A stretch of 64,000 nt of DNA from Mesostigma viride (taxonomy: Eukaryota > Streptophyta > Mesostigmatophyceae > Mesostigmatales > Mesostigmataceae). A model generated the notes under the pieces. That model was not told the origin of the DNA, ran no database searches, and saw nothing but the letters and a program-made list of their open reading frames with translations. The stretch spans positions 8,201,241 through 8,265,240 of the forward strand of contig RPFO01000065.1 of assembly GCA_009746045.1 (NCBI GenBank), given 5' to 3'. Each line of letters begins with the position of its first letter. Within the stretch, counting starts at the first letter, position 1. Of this stretch, positions 10,771-22,334 are shown piece by piece. The translations under genes and the position numbers were made by a program.

Positions 10771-11855
10771 ACGATACAACAGCTGTAGTTGACAACATCA
10801 TGACCGGCACATCTTTCCCCCACCGCTGCTCAACCCGGTCCCCCCCAAACTCCTCCACACTTGCCCACCTTTCCACCCTCCTCCACGGCCCGTTGTGTTT
10901 GCAGGCGTCGGCACAAAGGGAGGAGGCCGTGCGAGCCGGGAAACTCACGGTATGGTTTGATTTCTAGTTTTGTATTAGGACCCTAGGGTAGCTATGTTAT
11001 ATAGGCATGTCTGACAGCATAGCTCACCATTTCATTACCATGGGATGCTGAGCATACCATTTCCAGAGAGGTAAGTCAGTCACTCTTCGCAGTTGACAAG
11101 TCAGAGAAAGCAATCAAGTGCAGCGTTCACAACTCTTGCCGCTCGTAACCTTTTGTCTGCCCTGTTTGGCAGCTCCCTGTCTTTGCTTTCTCTCGTATTT
11201 CTTTCTTTTGTCTCTTTTCTACATCTTTCTTTGCTAATTCTTGAATATATGATGCTATTGTAGCATCCTTCTAGCGCGGATCGCTCTTAATATCCTTCTC
11301 GCGCACGTTTCCTCGCTTTTTCTCATGTAAGAGCGTCTTCCCTGCCCATGCAGCGTGTACCTGGTGTGTGTGGCTCTGCCTTGCCAATCACAACTGACCG
11401 ACATGCTGGTCAGGCACTGCAGGTCGTTGCCCTTGCGTGTGTGAACCTGCTGTTTTGGCTGTTCCCATGGCCGCTGCGTGTGTCCGTGAATGATACCATG
11501 GGAGGGAGACTTCTCCCATGGGTCCCCTTCGCTGACACTCGTGATGTAGGTTCGCGTCGACTTGTTTCTCTCACTGTGCCCATATTGGCCTCGCACGGCT
11601 TTGTCTCTCATTCCTTGTTTGCATGCGGCGGCGTGTAGACCATCATCTTCATCCGAGACCGCAACAGCAAGGGCCAGGAGGTGAGTAATTGCTGAGGGCA
11701 TGGCTCCTATCCCTTGATGAGTCTAGCGCCATGTACCACCCTCTATGCCTGCATATAGGTGACGCATTGAAAATGCAAGCATCTTACTAGAAGTAGCACG
11801 GGCCTCCGAGGTGAGATTCTGCGCAGGCCTCATGATCCCAATGGACCTGCGAAGC
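10771..11855. other. Non-coding stretch (copy 2)
   Basis: Copy of 1,065-2,149. Nothing supportable as a gene. Confidence 0.5.
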
Positions 11856-12846
11856 GCATGGCGCGCATGGGCGGCCGGCCGGCGCAGCTGGCATGCGGCG
11901 GGGCGGGGCTGTCGACGGGCGGCGGGGCAGGGCCGTCGGCGCGCGGGGGGCCAGCGGCGCTGCCGGTGCGCGCGGGCGGCGGGCCGGCGCACCTGGCATG
12001 CGGCGGGGCAGGGCTGTCGACGGGCGGCGGGGCGGGGCAGTCGACGGGCGGCGGGGCAGGGCCAGCGGCGCTGCCGGCGCGCGTGGGCAGCGGGCCGGCG
12101 CAGCTGGCATGCGGCGGGGCGGGGCTGTCGACGGGCGTCGGGGCAGGGCTGTTGACGGGCGGCGGGGCAGGGCCGTCGGCGCGCGGGGGGCCAGCGGCGC
12201 TGCCGGCGCGCGCGGGCGGCGGGCCGGCGCACCTGGCATGCGGTGGGTCGGGGCTGTCGACGGGCGGCGGGGCGGGGCAGTCGACGGGCGGCGGGGCAGG
12301 GCCGTCAGCGCGCGGGGGGCCAGCGGCGCTGCCGGCGCGCGTGGGCGGCGGGCCGGCGCAGCTGGCATGCGGCGGGGCGGGGCAGTCGACAGGCGGCGGG
12401 GCGGGGCAGCCGGTGCGCGGCGGGGCGGCGCCGTCGGCGGGCGGCGAGGTGGCGCAGCCAGCGCGCAGCGAGGTGGCAGCGGCGGCGCAGCCTGCATGCG
12501 GCGGGGCAGGGCTGTCGACGGGCGGCGGGGCGGGGCAGTCGACGGGCGGCGGGGCAGGGCCGTCGGCGCGCGGGGGCCAGCGGCGCTGCCGGCGCGCATG
12601 GGCGGCGGGCCGGCGCAGCTGGCATGCGGCGGGGCGGGGCTGTCAACGGGCGGCGGGGCAGGGCCGTCGGCGCGCGGGGGGCCAACGGCGCTGCCGGCGC
12701 GCGTGGGCGGCGGGCCGGCGCAGCTGGCATGCGGCGGGGCGGGGCAGCCTGTCGACGGGCTACGGGGCGGGGCAGCCGGCGCGCGGCGGGCCGGCGGCGC
12801 AGCCGGCGGGCGGCGGAGCGGCGGAGCGGCGGAGCGGCACAGCCGG
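11856..12846. repeat. GC-rich minisatellite (copy 2)
   Basis: Copy of 2,150-3,140. It differs by two compensating single-G length changes, which swap which of the overlapping frames are open. That is further evidence that these frames are not coding. Confidence 0.85.
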
Positions 12847-12869
12847 TGCCTGAAAAACGCGGTCGCTCA

Positions 12870-14400
12870 ATGAAGGTGCACCACGCCGTCTTCTTCCAGG
12901 TACAGGGCAACACAGAGACCTGGTTGTCCTACCGGACCACGGAGTCCCAAAAGACGCCGTGGCAGCCCGCGGGGACTCGACAGGAAGGCGCGCCACGGTG
13001 CGGGAAGGCGATGACACAGCCATACAGGTTTGATGCGGAGGGGCGGCCGCTGTTTGGCGTCCGACTTGTGGATCCAGACCGCATTCCGATGTTGCAGGAC
13101 ACCCCAGCCTTCGCACCATTGAACATGGAGTTTCTGGGGAAGGAGCTGGAGTCGATCAAAACAAGGGTCGAGAAGTTGCCCCATGGCATCTGGCAGTGGT
13201 ACTTTCCGCCCGACACCATCAAGCCAAACAAGGCCTTTTTTCGCAAGTCAAGTCCCACATGCCCCTGAGGAGGTGCCTGAGGAGTGGCGCCCTTTGCCGT
13301 GGCCATCTCGCGCGGACATCTCCGCCCTGCGTGAGCACGATGCAGCGCCTGAACCACCACCGACGCAAGAAGAGCACTTCATGGCGTTGGTCGACGCAGA
13401 GGCGGTGCGCGTCACCCCGCTGGTAGACCGAGTTCGTCATGATGGCCACACACAGCAGGAATGGGCGGCAGAAGACAGGGCCATGGCAGCCAAGGTCGCT
13501 TACTTGAAGCGCATGCAAGGCGTTGAGAAAGGCTCCGCTGTTCTATACTGGCACCCTTCAGCTGGTATTCTCTGCAACTCGAAGCTCACGTGGACTCCAG
13601 TCCTCGTTGGCATCATCAAGGAGGTGGTTGCGAAGGAGGATGGCGGCCAACCTTCTATTGAGCTCTTTGTATACCGCGCTAAGCATTTGCATGACACGTG
13701 GCACCCGTGGAATACAGACATTGCGCAATGGCCCCATCCGCCAACCACTGCGGCGCACACGGTGATCATCACCGCCTCAGACCTCGTCTTGACACAAGTG
13801 GTGGGCAAGCGAGGTCAGCCGCCCCATGGAGTCTCCTTGGGTGCGAACGAAAAGCTCACCAAGGAGTGCCTAAAGGCGCTGAAGGAGGTGCCCTATGACG
13901 CGGAACACCCGGTCGTGAAGTGGCAAGATGCTGAATGCTCGAAGGGCATCGTCGGCATGGCGAAGGCATGCTGGGAAGGCGTAACGCTGCAGGTCAAGAG
14001 TGGCAGCCGCAACCTCGTAGGGCAAGTCGTGTGTCATTGGGCGTCGGAGCGTGTGACATCCGCGGACGGTCGCACCGAAAGCCGGGACGGCAGGTACCAT
14101 GGTCGTGTCGCTGTTGTCGACACGCAAAACGACATGGTAGCCATGTACTGGGGTGCCCGTTGGGAGGAGGACGCGGTTTCTTGCGTGCCTCTCCACGAGC
14201 TGGAGGCACAGATCTGCGGGTGCCCCGGTGTGGTCGTCCCTGCGTTGCAAGCGCCGGATATCACCCTGGCCGAGGCTCGATTGCGCGAGATGGTTCCACC
14301 CAGCGACGTTGTGGCGGAGAACAACAACGCAGGCGCCTCCCGGCGTCGGAAGCGAGCGCTCATCCTTGCCGATGACGATGACGACGACGACGACTGCTGA
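12870..14400 (+). pseudogene. Unrecognised element-encoded protein with the same frame change (copy 2)
   Basis: Identical to 3,164-4,694 as far as I can read, including the six-T run at the frame switch (near 13,242-13,247) and the Asp-rich C terminus. The lesion or intron therefore predates the duplication. See copy 1 for the description. Confidence 0.5.
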
Positions 14401-14405
14401 AGCGC

Positions 14406-14816
14406 AAGCAGCGTTGTTGTCATTGAGCTGCTCATGTGCTGCTGCTGCTGCTGTGCTGCCATGCTATTGCTGCTGCATTGCTGCCGTACTGCTGCTGTGC
14501 TATTGTGCTGATGTGTTGCTGCATTGCTGCCGTGCCGCTGATGTATTGCTGTCGTGCTGCTGTGTTGATGCACTGCTGCATTGCTGCCGTGCTGCTGAGC
14601 TAGTACTGCCTATTAGTGAATTTCCTATCAATGGACTATAGTCCACTGATAGGAAATTCAGGAATCGGCATACTAAGTTGCTGCTGCGCTGACTTGTGCT
14701 CCTGCTATGCGGCCGTGTTGATGTGCTACAGTTGTGCTGCTGCTGTGCTACGGTCATGCTGCTGCTGTGTTGCTGGGCTGATGTGTTGTTGCATTGATGT
14801 AGTGGCTATTGTTCCG
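14406..14816. repeat. Degenerate GCTG tract (copy 2)
   Basis: Copy of 4,700-5,110. Confidence 0.7.
14618..14659. repeat. 42-bp palindrome (copy 2)
   Basis: Identical to 4,912-4,953. Confidence 0.9.
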
Positions 14817-15702
14817 CTACTACAATTTGCTACTGATGCCGCTGCTGGTGCTTTTTTGCATGTCAGTGCCCGCTATGTTCACACCACTGTTGCCGCGGTT
14901 GGTATCGCGTGATTTCCACCGGTTGTGCGTTGACATGTGTTACTCATGCATTTGCCCCTATATTTGGTAGCACGCGGTTTCGCGTTAGTTAGGTGCAGAC
15001 AGCTGCATGTAGACAAACATCTTGTTTAAGTCGGTCAATTAACTGTTCTTGACGCATCATGGTCCAAGTCGACCGACCTGTAGGGACCAGTAGAGCAATT
15101 GTCTAGGAGAAAGAGCGTGATCGCTGCAGAAGCCGCGTGGCAGCCGTGGCTGTACCTGTAGTACGACCTGCATATATATGGATACTGTATTTGGATACTG
15201 GGTTGTTTATCAATTCTGGTTTTAATTTATTTAGTGTACCTGGTGTTGGCATGCCAACTCAGTGCTAAACTACTTTATGCACAATGATGCAACTTGATGC
15301 TATAGTGACGTGCCACGATGTAACTTTATTAACTTCACCATTAGTCATGGGGTCAATAGGATTGCTCATTATGCCATGTTAACATGAACCATGGGTTACG
15401 TAATAGTGAAAACAGTAATCATGATGCTCCACTTGAAGTCTCCAACATGGTCATGTTTGGAATTTTATTGATCATATTCACAATATATGAAAAGAGACAA
15501 CAAACGTGGAAGCATGGCACGCCGAGGCCGATAATATATGTGTGAAATATGAAAAGAGACAACATCTTTGGCAAGCATGATCATATTATGCTTGCCAAAC
15601 ATATTAATGATATCGACCATGTCCAGAAACCATGTTTGCCAATGGTGCATTTAGGATACATTTGAAGCCGTGCAAATGTATCCTAATCCGGTAAAACCAC
15701 CC
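14817..15702. other. 3' terminal region of element X (copy 2)
   Basis: Copy of 5,111-5,996. Non-coding, ending at the CCACCC terminus that faces the gypsy sequence. Confidence 0.6.
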
Positions 15703-17244
15703 AGAAGGGATCTGATGGGAACATTTCACGAGGATCTGGATATCTGTGCTGCCATGGTTTCTGTGGTAGAGTGTGGTGCTGTCACAAGGGCACAGGCAGC
15801 TAACCAGCAAACCTCCAAGCTGAGTCCACCCCCTGTAGAGGCTATAGCTTTAGACTGTCACGAGATGCTCATTGACCAGGGCTCTGTCCCAGGGGCCAGG
15901 GTCGACAGGCGTCCAGGGTGGGGATCAGTCACTGCAGGGCAGTCTTAGGGAGGGTCCTGCTGGTAGCCAGTCCACTCTCACAACACAATCAAGCACAGAG
16001 AATCCTAGGAGGGGGAGGGGACGGCCCAGGAAGTGGATACTGGAGCCAGGGATGCTGTCCAAATCTAGAGGATTGGCAGCTGAGATCAAGGGGAAGTCAC
16101 GTACTGACCTGTGGCTGATGTTCTGTCATCCAAGCATCTAGTCACTAGTCACCTGCAGGAGGGTGAGGTGCTGCAGCTGCAGCCTTTAGGACCTGGCAAA
16201 CAGCTAGTCCTGCCTAACCCTATGAGTATTGCCCTGCATGCTGGACGTGATTAAGGCCTTCACTAAAACTGAGGACCTGGCCACTAAGGCCATTCAGGAA
16301 GGAAGCTTTGGTAACAGGCCTGTGGAGTACTGGGAGGGAGTCCTTTATGTCCACACCCAGGATGCAGATCATGTAGTGACCAGGAAGGTCTATGTGCCAG
16401 AAATGGCCATTCCCACTGTGTTGCATTGCTTCCATGACGACGTGACTGCGTGTCATCCTGGGTATGCTAAGCTTCTCCATGAAGTACAAGAGAGGTTTTG
16501 GTGGCCCATGGCATGTTTCGTGATATCAAAGCCTATGTGGCTTCCTGTGACTCATGCCAAAGGAATAATAAGGTTAGGACTCAGGCAGTGCCTATCTTTC
16601 CTATGGCCATGCCTATTCCCCTTCGACCCTGGATCAGTGTGACCATGGACTTCATTTGTGGCTTGCCTGTTTCTGATGCTGGCAATGACAGGATACTGGT
16701 GGTGATGGACAGGCTGTCTAGAATGTGCCATCTCATCCCCTGCAATGCCCATCTCACAGCTGCCCAGTGTGTAGAGTTGTTCATGAAGGAGGTGTACAGA
16801 CTGCATGGCATATGCCACGTGTAATCATCACTGACCAGGATCCCTTGTGGATGTCTGGGTTCTGGAAGTCCTTCTTTGACATCCTGGACACTAAGTTGGC
16901 CTTTGGAGTAGCATACAGGTGTGCCAGCACGGGGGCTGTGGAGAGGCTGAACCGTATTGTACGGGAATGCCAGAAGCACTATTGTACCCATGATAACAAG
17001 GAATGGGACAAGAAACTTCCCTTCATAGAGTTTGCCATCAACAACTCACCCCTGGCTCCTCACCAAATGTCTCCATTTGTCATTTGCCATGGCCAGTGCC
17101 CCTTGACTCCATTTGACCTGGAGTTACCTGACAGGGATGCTGAAGGCCCCTTCAGAAGACGCCTAACCTCTATCCACCAGCTGATAGCATCCTTCCAGGA
17201 AGCTCACAGTATGGTTGCTGCTCAGATGTTGCATGCACAGGACA
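15703..17244 (+). pseudogene. Ty3/gypsy pol fragment: RNase H-integrase linker and integrase core
   Basis: The 5' part of a split chromovirus pol. The linker has an AT-hook-like RRGRGRPRK (about 16,005-16,035). Next come an HHCC-type integrase zinc finger (HDDVTACHPGYAK, then YVASCDSCQRN) and the integrase core. The catalytic triad is visible: Asp in VTMDFICGLP (16,648), Asp in VIITDQDPLW (16,833) and Glu in GAVERLNRIV (16,941), giving D-35-E. The frame changes near 15,900-16,200, near 16,500 (WWPM/CFRDIKAY) and near 16,800 (RLHG/VIITD), so it cannot make one protein as it stands. It is interrupted at 17,241-17,244 by the 19.7-kb transposon and resumes at 36,947. Gag, protease and RT must lie left of element X, outside the window. 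Confidence 0.85.
17241..17244. repeat. Target-site duplication GACA, left
   Basis: GACA directly precedes the left inverted repeat and is repeated at 36,943-36,946 after the right one. Removing the element plus one copy rejoins the integrase codons in frame. Confidence 0.85.
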
Positions 17245-17317
17245 GGGTGGTCCCACGCGGAATGGGGTCATTTTTGGCGCATTTTGCAAGAAAAAAACGC
17301 TAGTTTCAATCGTCCGA
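17245..17317 (+). repeat. Left terminal inverted repeat
   Basis: Starts GGGTGGTCCCACGCGG and contains GCAAGAAAAAAACGCTAG and CAATCGTCCGA. It pairs with 36,879-36,942 read in reverse. Confidence 0.9.
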
Positions 17318-17538
17318 TATCTTTTTTTCGCGCGAATTTGGCGTCCGATCGCGTATTTTCGAGCTAATTTGGTGTCATAATGCTTAATTCATGTCAATTT
17401 GAGCGTACATTCCACATCGAGAGGCTTGAAAGTTAGTAATTCATGTAAATTTTACGTGGAGAGACTCGACATCATCCTAACCTTTGTATTAACCATAGGA
17501 CGAGCATTGCCAGCGCATGTCCAAGTGCTAACTTTCCC

Positions 17539-18135
17539 TCACACTTTCGAGGGCCTCTTCCGTAATTTCGCTTCCGCGATCTGCTGTTCCGTTTTCGAGT
17601 TCCTCCTCTTCTTATCGATCTCCTTTGTAGGCGCCCAGACTTCCACATCCTTCCAGCTCTTGCCATCCGTCAGCTTTACCACCTTCATCGCGTAGTCCAG
17701 CGGCATCCACCACAACTTGTTCTTCAACTTCCCTCCCTTCTCCCCCTCAGCGAAAAACTTAAATGCGACGTCCCTCCACTTGGTGTCGTATCCAGACACC
17801 TGCCCATAAAGCATGACGTCTTCTAGCTTGGCATACATTCGCGTAGCCGTATCCTTGTTCCCTGCTTGCATAATGGCTAAAGTCCACCCATCACACCAAA
17901 AGGCCTCTGGTGCTCCGAACCCCATTTCCCCGTCCATAAGTCTCATTTCCAACGTGGGCTTGTCATCATCCTCATCGCCCGCCTGACTGTCTTCCGCCCC
18001 CTTAGGCTCCTCCCGTCCGGAAGTGTCAGCATGTACAGCCGCTGGTCCGAAGCCCACCGCCACATTAGCCAAGCGAAGTAACTGCTCCACATCCTCATTA
18101 CCTGCGAGCAAACCGATCATGCCATCAACGCATGA
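17539..18135 (-). CDS. Divergent transposon gene, last exon
   Basis: Final exon of the minus-strand gene. It begins after a good 3' splice site (CTAAC branch-point-like sequence, then ATTTTAG at 18,136) and ends at a stop at 17,539. It has an acidic stretch (about 17,975-18,030), then conserved-looking segments FWCDGWTLAIMQAG, EDVMLYGQVSG and DVAFKFFAEGEKGG, and a basic C terminus. The preceding intron (18,136-18,196, 61 nt) has donor GTATGT. I do not recognise the family. The normal composition outside the acidic and basic runs argues for a genuine protein. Confidence 0.6.
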   Translation of the reverse strand, partial: SCVDGMIGLLAGNEDVEQLLRLANVAVGFGPAAVHADTSGREEPKGAEDSQAGDEDDDKPTLEMRLMDGEMGFGAPEAFWCDGWTLAIMQAGNKDTATRMYAKLEDVMLYGQVSGYDTKWRDVAFKFFAEGEKGGKLKNKLWWMPLDYAMKVVKLTDGKSWKDVEVWAPTKEIDKKRRNSKTEQQIAEAKLRKRPSKV

Positions 18136-18196
18136 CTAAAATCGAGTTAGTAGAAATCGGACTGCCAACCGTGAAAAATCAAAACACTCTACATAC

Positions 18197-20724
18197 CAGA
18201 ATTCACTCGCAGATTTTTTCTTACCCTTTTTGGCCTTTTCCTTCGACCTCTGCTCGCAGGTAGACCCCGTCTGGGGGTGGGGGGCAGGCTCCGGGGCGGG
18301 TTTGGCGGGCTCGGCAACCTTGGCAGTCTTCGCGGTCTTGGGTAACTTCTTGGAAGCAACGCGCTCCTTTCCCCCGTCCTCCTCCTCTCCGCCGCCATCC
18401 TCCTCCTCCTTCTCCTCCTCATCGTCCGAATCTGAAAGCACAACTTCTTTTCGACGCCGTTTCTGAGGCAGGGCAGGCTTGGGAGGCTTCCCCACCTTGG
18501 CCGATTTCTTGGAAGCAACGTGCTCCGCAGCCTTCCCACCCTTGGCGGATTTCTTGGTAGCAACGTGCTGCTCCTCCTCCTCCTCCTCCTCCTCCTCCCC
18601 CTCCTCCTCCTCAGCATCGTCGTCCTCCTCCTCCTCCTCCTCCTCAGCATCGTCGTCCGAATCAGCCACTGCCACAACTGGCTTACGAAGCTGCTTCTTC
18701 GGTACCTGAGAAATGGCCAGAGTCGGCGGGGGAACCCGAAGCTGCTTCTTCGGTACCTGAGAACTGGGCAGAGGCGCCGGGGTGGGCAGAGTCGCCGGGG
18801 GAACCCGAAGCTGCTTCTTCGGAACCTGAAAAACGGGCTGCGACGCGGCAGGCTTGGAAGGCCCACCTCCATCATCCTCAACAAGTGACACGACTGCCCG
18901 TCGAGTCACTTGAGAAGCGGGCTTCTTCGCCGCAGGCGGATCCGAATCACCTTCAGGCCCCGTCCTCTGTTCGGCCTGCTGCGTTCTGACCTCGACGGGG
19001 GTCTCTCCGCGGTTAGACCCTCCTGCCGGACCTCCATCCCCTCCATCCCCTCCCTCCAACAACTGTTGGTCATCCCTCTCCACCACGGCGGACGATCCCC
19101 CAGCTTCGTGGGAAGCTTTTCGCTTCTTCGCCCTTCCGAGCCTAGGCCCCCCATCACCTTCCCCCTGTTCAAGCCGCTCCCACAATTCACTCCCTTTCCC
19201 GATCCTTTCCACTATCTCTTGAAACCCCTTAATCTCCGTCTTGGTACCAAACACGATCACCATCGGTTCGAACCTGGAGAAAAAGTCGTGGGCGCAAGCC
19301 TTCAGCACATTATCGTACATCCCGCCCGGTTGGGGAATGGACGAAGCTGTCGGGCAAGGACCGAACGCCCACCACCCTCTCTGAAAGTTACTCCACTTAT
19401 CACCCCAAATGTTCGCCAAGTTCAGCAGGCTCAGGCACGGAAGGGACCTGCCCAAGGGAAAGGGGCGGGCTGAAGCTGAGGCAACCTCGCCTGCCACCTG
19501 CTTGACGAGCGACTTGTCATCATCATCACCGTCTAGTTCCTGACAGCAAAACCAGACCCGGCGACGGCCCCAGTCCACACTCTGCCACTCATACTTCACG
19601 TCCCATTCCTCCTCCTCCTTCGCCTCCTCCTCCTTCTTCGCCTCCGTCTCCTTCCCCTTCCCCTTCCCCTTCCCCTTCTCCAGCCCCTTCACCGGCCCCT
19701 TCATCGCCGCCTCCTTCACCCCCCCTTCGAGTAATCCAACTTTTGGAGCGTACTTCCTGAACGCTTCCGGAGCCAAAAGTGCCAAACCCACCGTCTTGTC
19801 CTCGCTCTCTTTTAGCAGAATCTCCTGAAAGTCGATCTTGCCACTACTGAGATCCTTTCTCGGAATCCTCAGATGTGCGGCGTGTTTTTTGGCTTTAAGA
19901 AGGTAGGCGATGTTCCTCGTTATGATGACGGCCACATCCCAAAATTGCCGGTATCTGGCCACAATCTCCTGCCTGCCGACCGGCCGAAGGAGAGGATGGA
20001 GATTGAAGACGAGTTCGAAAATATGAGACGCCACAAACTCCTTGCCCTTTGCGTCCTTGCATTGCGCTTCCAGCGTCTCATCCTCCTTGAATCTGGCGCA
20101 AATGGTCAGCCGCAGGCACTCCAGCACATCCTTGGCGAACTCCACCAACTTGGTGAGCTTTTCCGGTCCAACCTGGCAGCTCATGATGCAATCGATCACG
20201 GCGTCCATCATAGGAAGGCTGGCCAAGTTCCTGAAAGCGGTCCAAGAGACCTTCTGGCCTTTCTTCTCCCCCTCTGCATTCGCGAATTTGCACCTTTGCA
20301 TCATCACCTCCTCAGGCGCGGGTTTCGTTGAGGCAGGATCATCAGTCTGCTCCTGTGTCAGACGGAGAAACGTGTTGGCCAGCGTGCGACTGTAAGCGGA
20401 ATGCACTGAAGCAATGCTGTGGGCCGGCTTTTTCTTTCCTTCTGCTTCCTCCTCGTGTACATCCACCGCTGCCGGCTCCACATTCCCTTCCCTTCCCCCC
20501 GCTTGCCGCATAGCCGGGAGGATGTACGTGAGCAGATTGGTGTAGTGGCCATCCGCAATATAGTGGCCCTTCCCACGCGTGACTTTGCCGTATAGATATA
20601 GCTTGTTGTAGTTCCACACGTCAAGCAACGCCTGGCCCAGCGTACGATCCGCCACGGCTAAGTCCTCCGAATTCGCCCCCTTGGCGATGTCGAACAGCTT
20701 CTCCAGCTTGCCGGTCAGCACCGC
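18197..20724 (-). CDS. Divergent transposon gene, large exon of unknown function
   Basis: An open exon of about 842 codons, bounded by a 3' splice site (GATGTCGCAG at 20,725) and donor GTATGT (18,196). The N-terminal 320 residues look globular (LGQALLDVWNYNKLYLYGKV, AIASVHSAYSRTLANTF, IFELVFNLHPLLRPVGR). A Lys/Gly/Glu-rich hinge follows (KGKGKGKETEAKKEEE), then a second globular part (WWAFGPCPTASSIPQPGG, DFFSRFEPMVIVFGTKTEI). A long disordered tail closes it, with three VPKKQLR(V/K)P repeats, acidic runs (poly-Glu/Asp) and KKSAKxGK repeats, suggesting nuclear or chromatin association. No enzyme motif is recognised, so I give no function. Confidence 0.6.
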
Positions 20725-20982
20725 CTGCGACATCAATTAACATCGAGCGAGCAACGACAAAACTCAGTCATAAAAGGCGAGGGGTATAGCTGCGGATAGA
20801 CCCTAACAAAATTCGAAAAAGAAACGGCCGACAATACGCAACGAAAATTCCAACAAAAAAAAGGAGAGGGTCTAGCTGCAGCGAGACCCTCGCAAAAAAC
20901 TTGAAGCGCACACAAAAAACAACCACGAAAATTCCGAGGGTCTACCCGCAGCTAGACCCTGCCAAAATAGATAGCTTACATC
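20725..20982 (-). other. Intron with three palindromes
   Basis: Donor GTAAGC follows AAAGAAGAT (exon end near 20,983) and acceptor GTCGCAG is at 20,725. This intron of about 258 nt contains palindrome copies at 20,781-20,804, 20,868-20,890 and 20,938-20,960. Confidence 0.65.
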
Positions 20983-22150
20983 TTCTTTTGCCTTAGGTAG
21001 ATTTCGAAGCTCACTCCACGACGGGAGCAGGTCGCCACCCTTGAGAAGAATGACGTTCGTACCCATGTAACCACCACGGAATTTCCGCAACAGGTCCTGG
21101 AAGGCGTGCTCCGCCTCCTTAGGAGTACTTTGCGAAATTGGACTCCGCCCCACCCTCGCACATCATTGCCCGAACCTCTCCCCACCCGCCATCCGGCCCC
21201 CTGAGAAACGACTTTAACCCCTTAAAGTAGTGGTTCCCATCCACCACCGCGTACCGGAGAACCAGATACGGTACCGGTACCCGTTCCTCAAAAAATTTCG
21301 GATCGTAGGACTTCATCGCAGTATTGCACAGCAGGTTGAAAACTTGCCGACTGCCCTCGATCTCCTGAGGCAAAACTGCGGCCACCTCGTCCACCTGGCG
21401 TAGGTACGCCACTCAAGTCCTCTCGCAGGAAAGAGGTGGTGGACTCCGTGTTAAGCCACACGTCGACTTCAGTATCCGAAAGGGGCCGGAAGTACCTGGA
21501 CCCCACATCCTCCGCGTCAATCTTGGCGCCGTGGTAATGCTTCAGCCACTTGACGAAATCCGGCATGCACAAGATTTGCTTGTCGAACAGGTCAGGTTGA
21601 GATTCGGCAAGCGCCTGGAAAGGGAACTGCCAGACCGGGACAACAACCTTGAAGTGCAAGGCGTTGTCCCGCGCATTGAGGAGAATGCGGGCCGTTCTCC
21701 TTAATGGTTTCAAGGTTTAAACGCCGCTGCCTCAAAGCCTCTGGCAAAATAAGCGCGTTGACCGTCTGGATCCGCATACTGAAACATCCGGTCTGCTGAA
21801 AATCGGCCGGCCGAATCCAACGCGTTTCCCTGAGAGAATTGGCCTTCCGGATGTTCTGGTCCCTGACCTCCTTGTTCGAGTCGACCTTTTTCGAAGGCTT
21901 CCAGCTTTCAATGATAGGGTCGGTGTCCGGGTTCCCACTGCTCGTGAGCACCCCCTCCTTAAAAAGCTTGTTGAGTGACCGGAGCAGCTCAAGAAAGGGG
22001 GAGAACTCGGGCCAGTTTGGCAGGTCATCGACGTCCGCCATCCGCCTACTCGAGCAGTACTTGAGCATATCCTTCACCAGCGCGAACACGGCGTCATGAC
22101 CAGGTAACTTCTTCTCCACCGTGGCGTCTTCGTCCCCCCCGTCATCCTGA
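20983..22150 (-). pseudogene. Divergent transposon gene, middle exons with frame breaks
   Basis: Coding-like sequence in three minus frames: DDLPNWPEFSPFLELLRSLNKLF and RETRWIRPADFQQ; then HFKVVVPVWQFPFQALAES and DFVKWLKHYHGAKIDAEDVG; then GSRQVFNLLCNTAMKSYDPKFF and FRGGYMGTNVILLKGGDLLPSW. Frames change near 21,690, 21,415 and 21,130 without obvious introns. Either this copy is decaying or the assembly has single-base errors here. No family is recognised. Confidence 0.5.
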
Positions 22151-22289
22151 AGTAAAAAATCGAAAAGGACCGCAGGATTTGCTCAAGTCAGTAATCTTTA
22201 GGCCGACCACGACATCCTGTTCAGGGACGAACAAAGTTCTGTTGGAATAGTACCTTACTGACACTAAACACCAAGTCCCGCAGCCGTCA

Positions 22290-22313
22290 GCGTCTACCCG
22301 CAGCGAGAGGTCT
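22290..22313. repeat. Dispersed palindrome, intronic copy
   Basis: Degenerate copy (CGTCTACCCG / CAGCGAGAGG) in the intron 22,151-22,334. Confidence 0.6.
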
Positions 22314-22334
22314 AAATTTTCACAACAATCGTAC

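Larger units (their letters stand above)
9707..15702. mobile_element. Element X, copy 2, inserted in a gypsy polyprotein gene
   Basis: A near-identical copy of 1-5,996. Its right terminus (...AAAACCACCC, 15,702) abuts gypsy coding sequence beginning AGAAGGGATCTG, read as HEDLDICAAMVSV in the RNase H-integrase linker. The element therefore inserted in the retrotransposon. Its left end and target duplication are not identifiable in the window. Confidence 0.6.
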
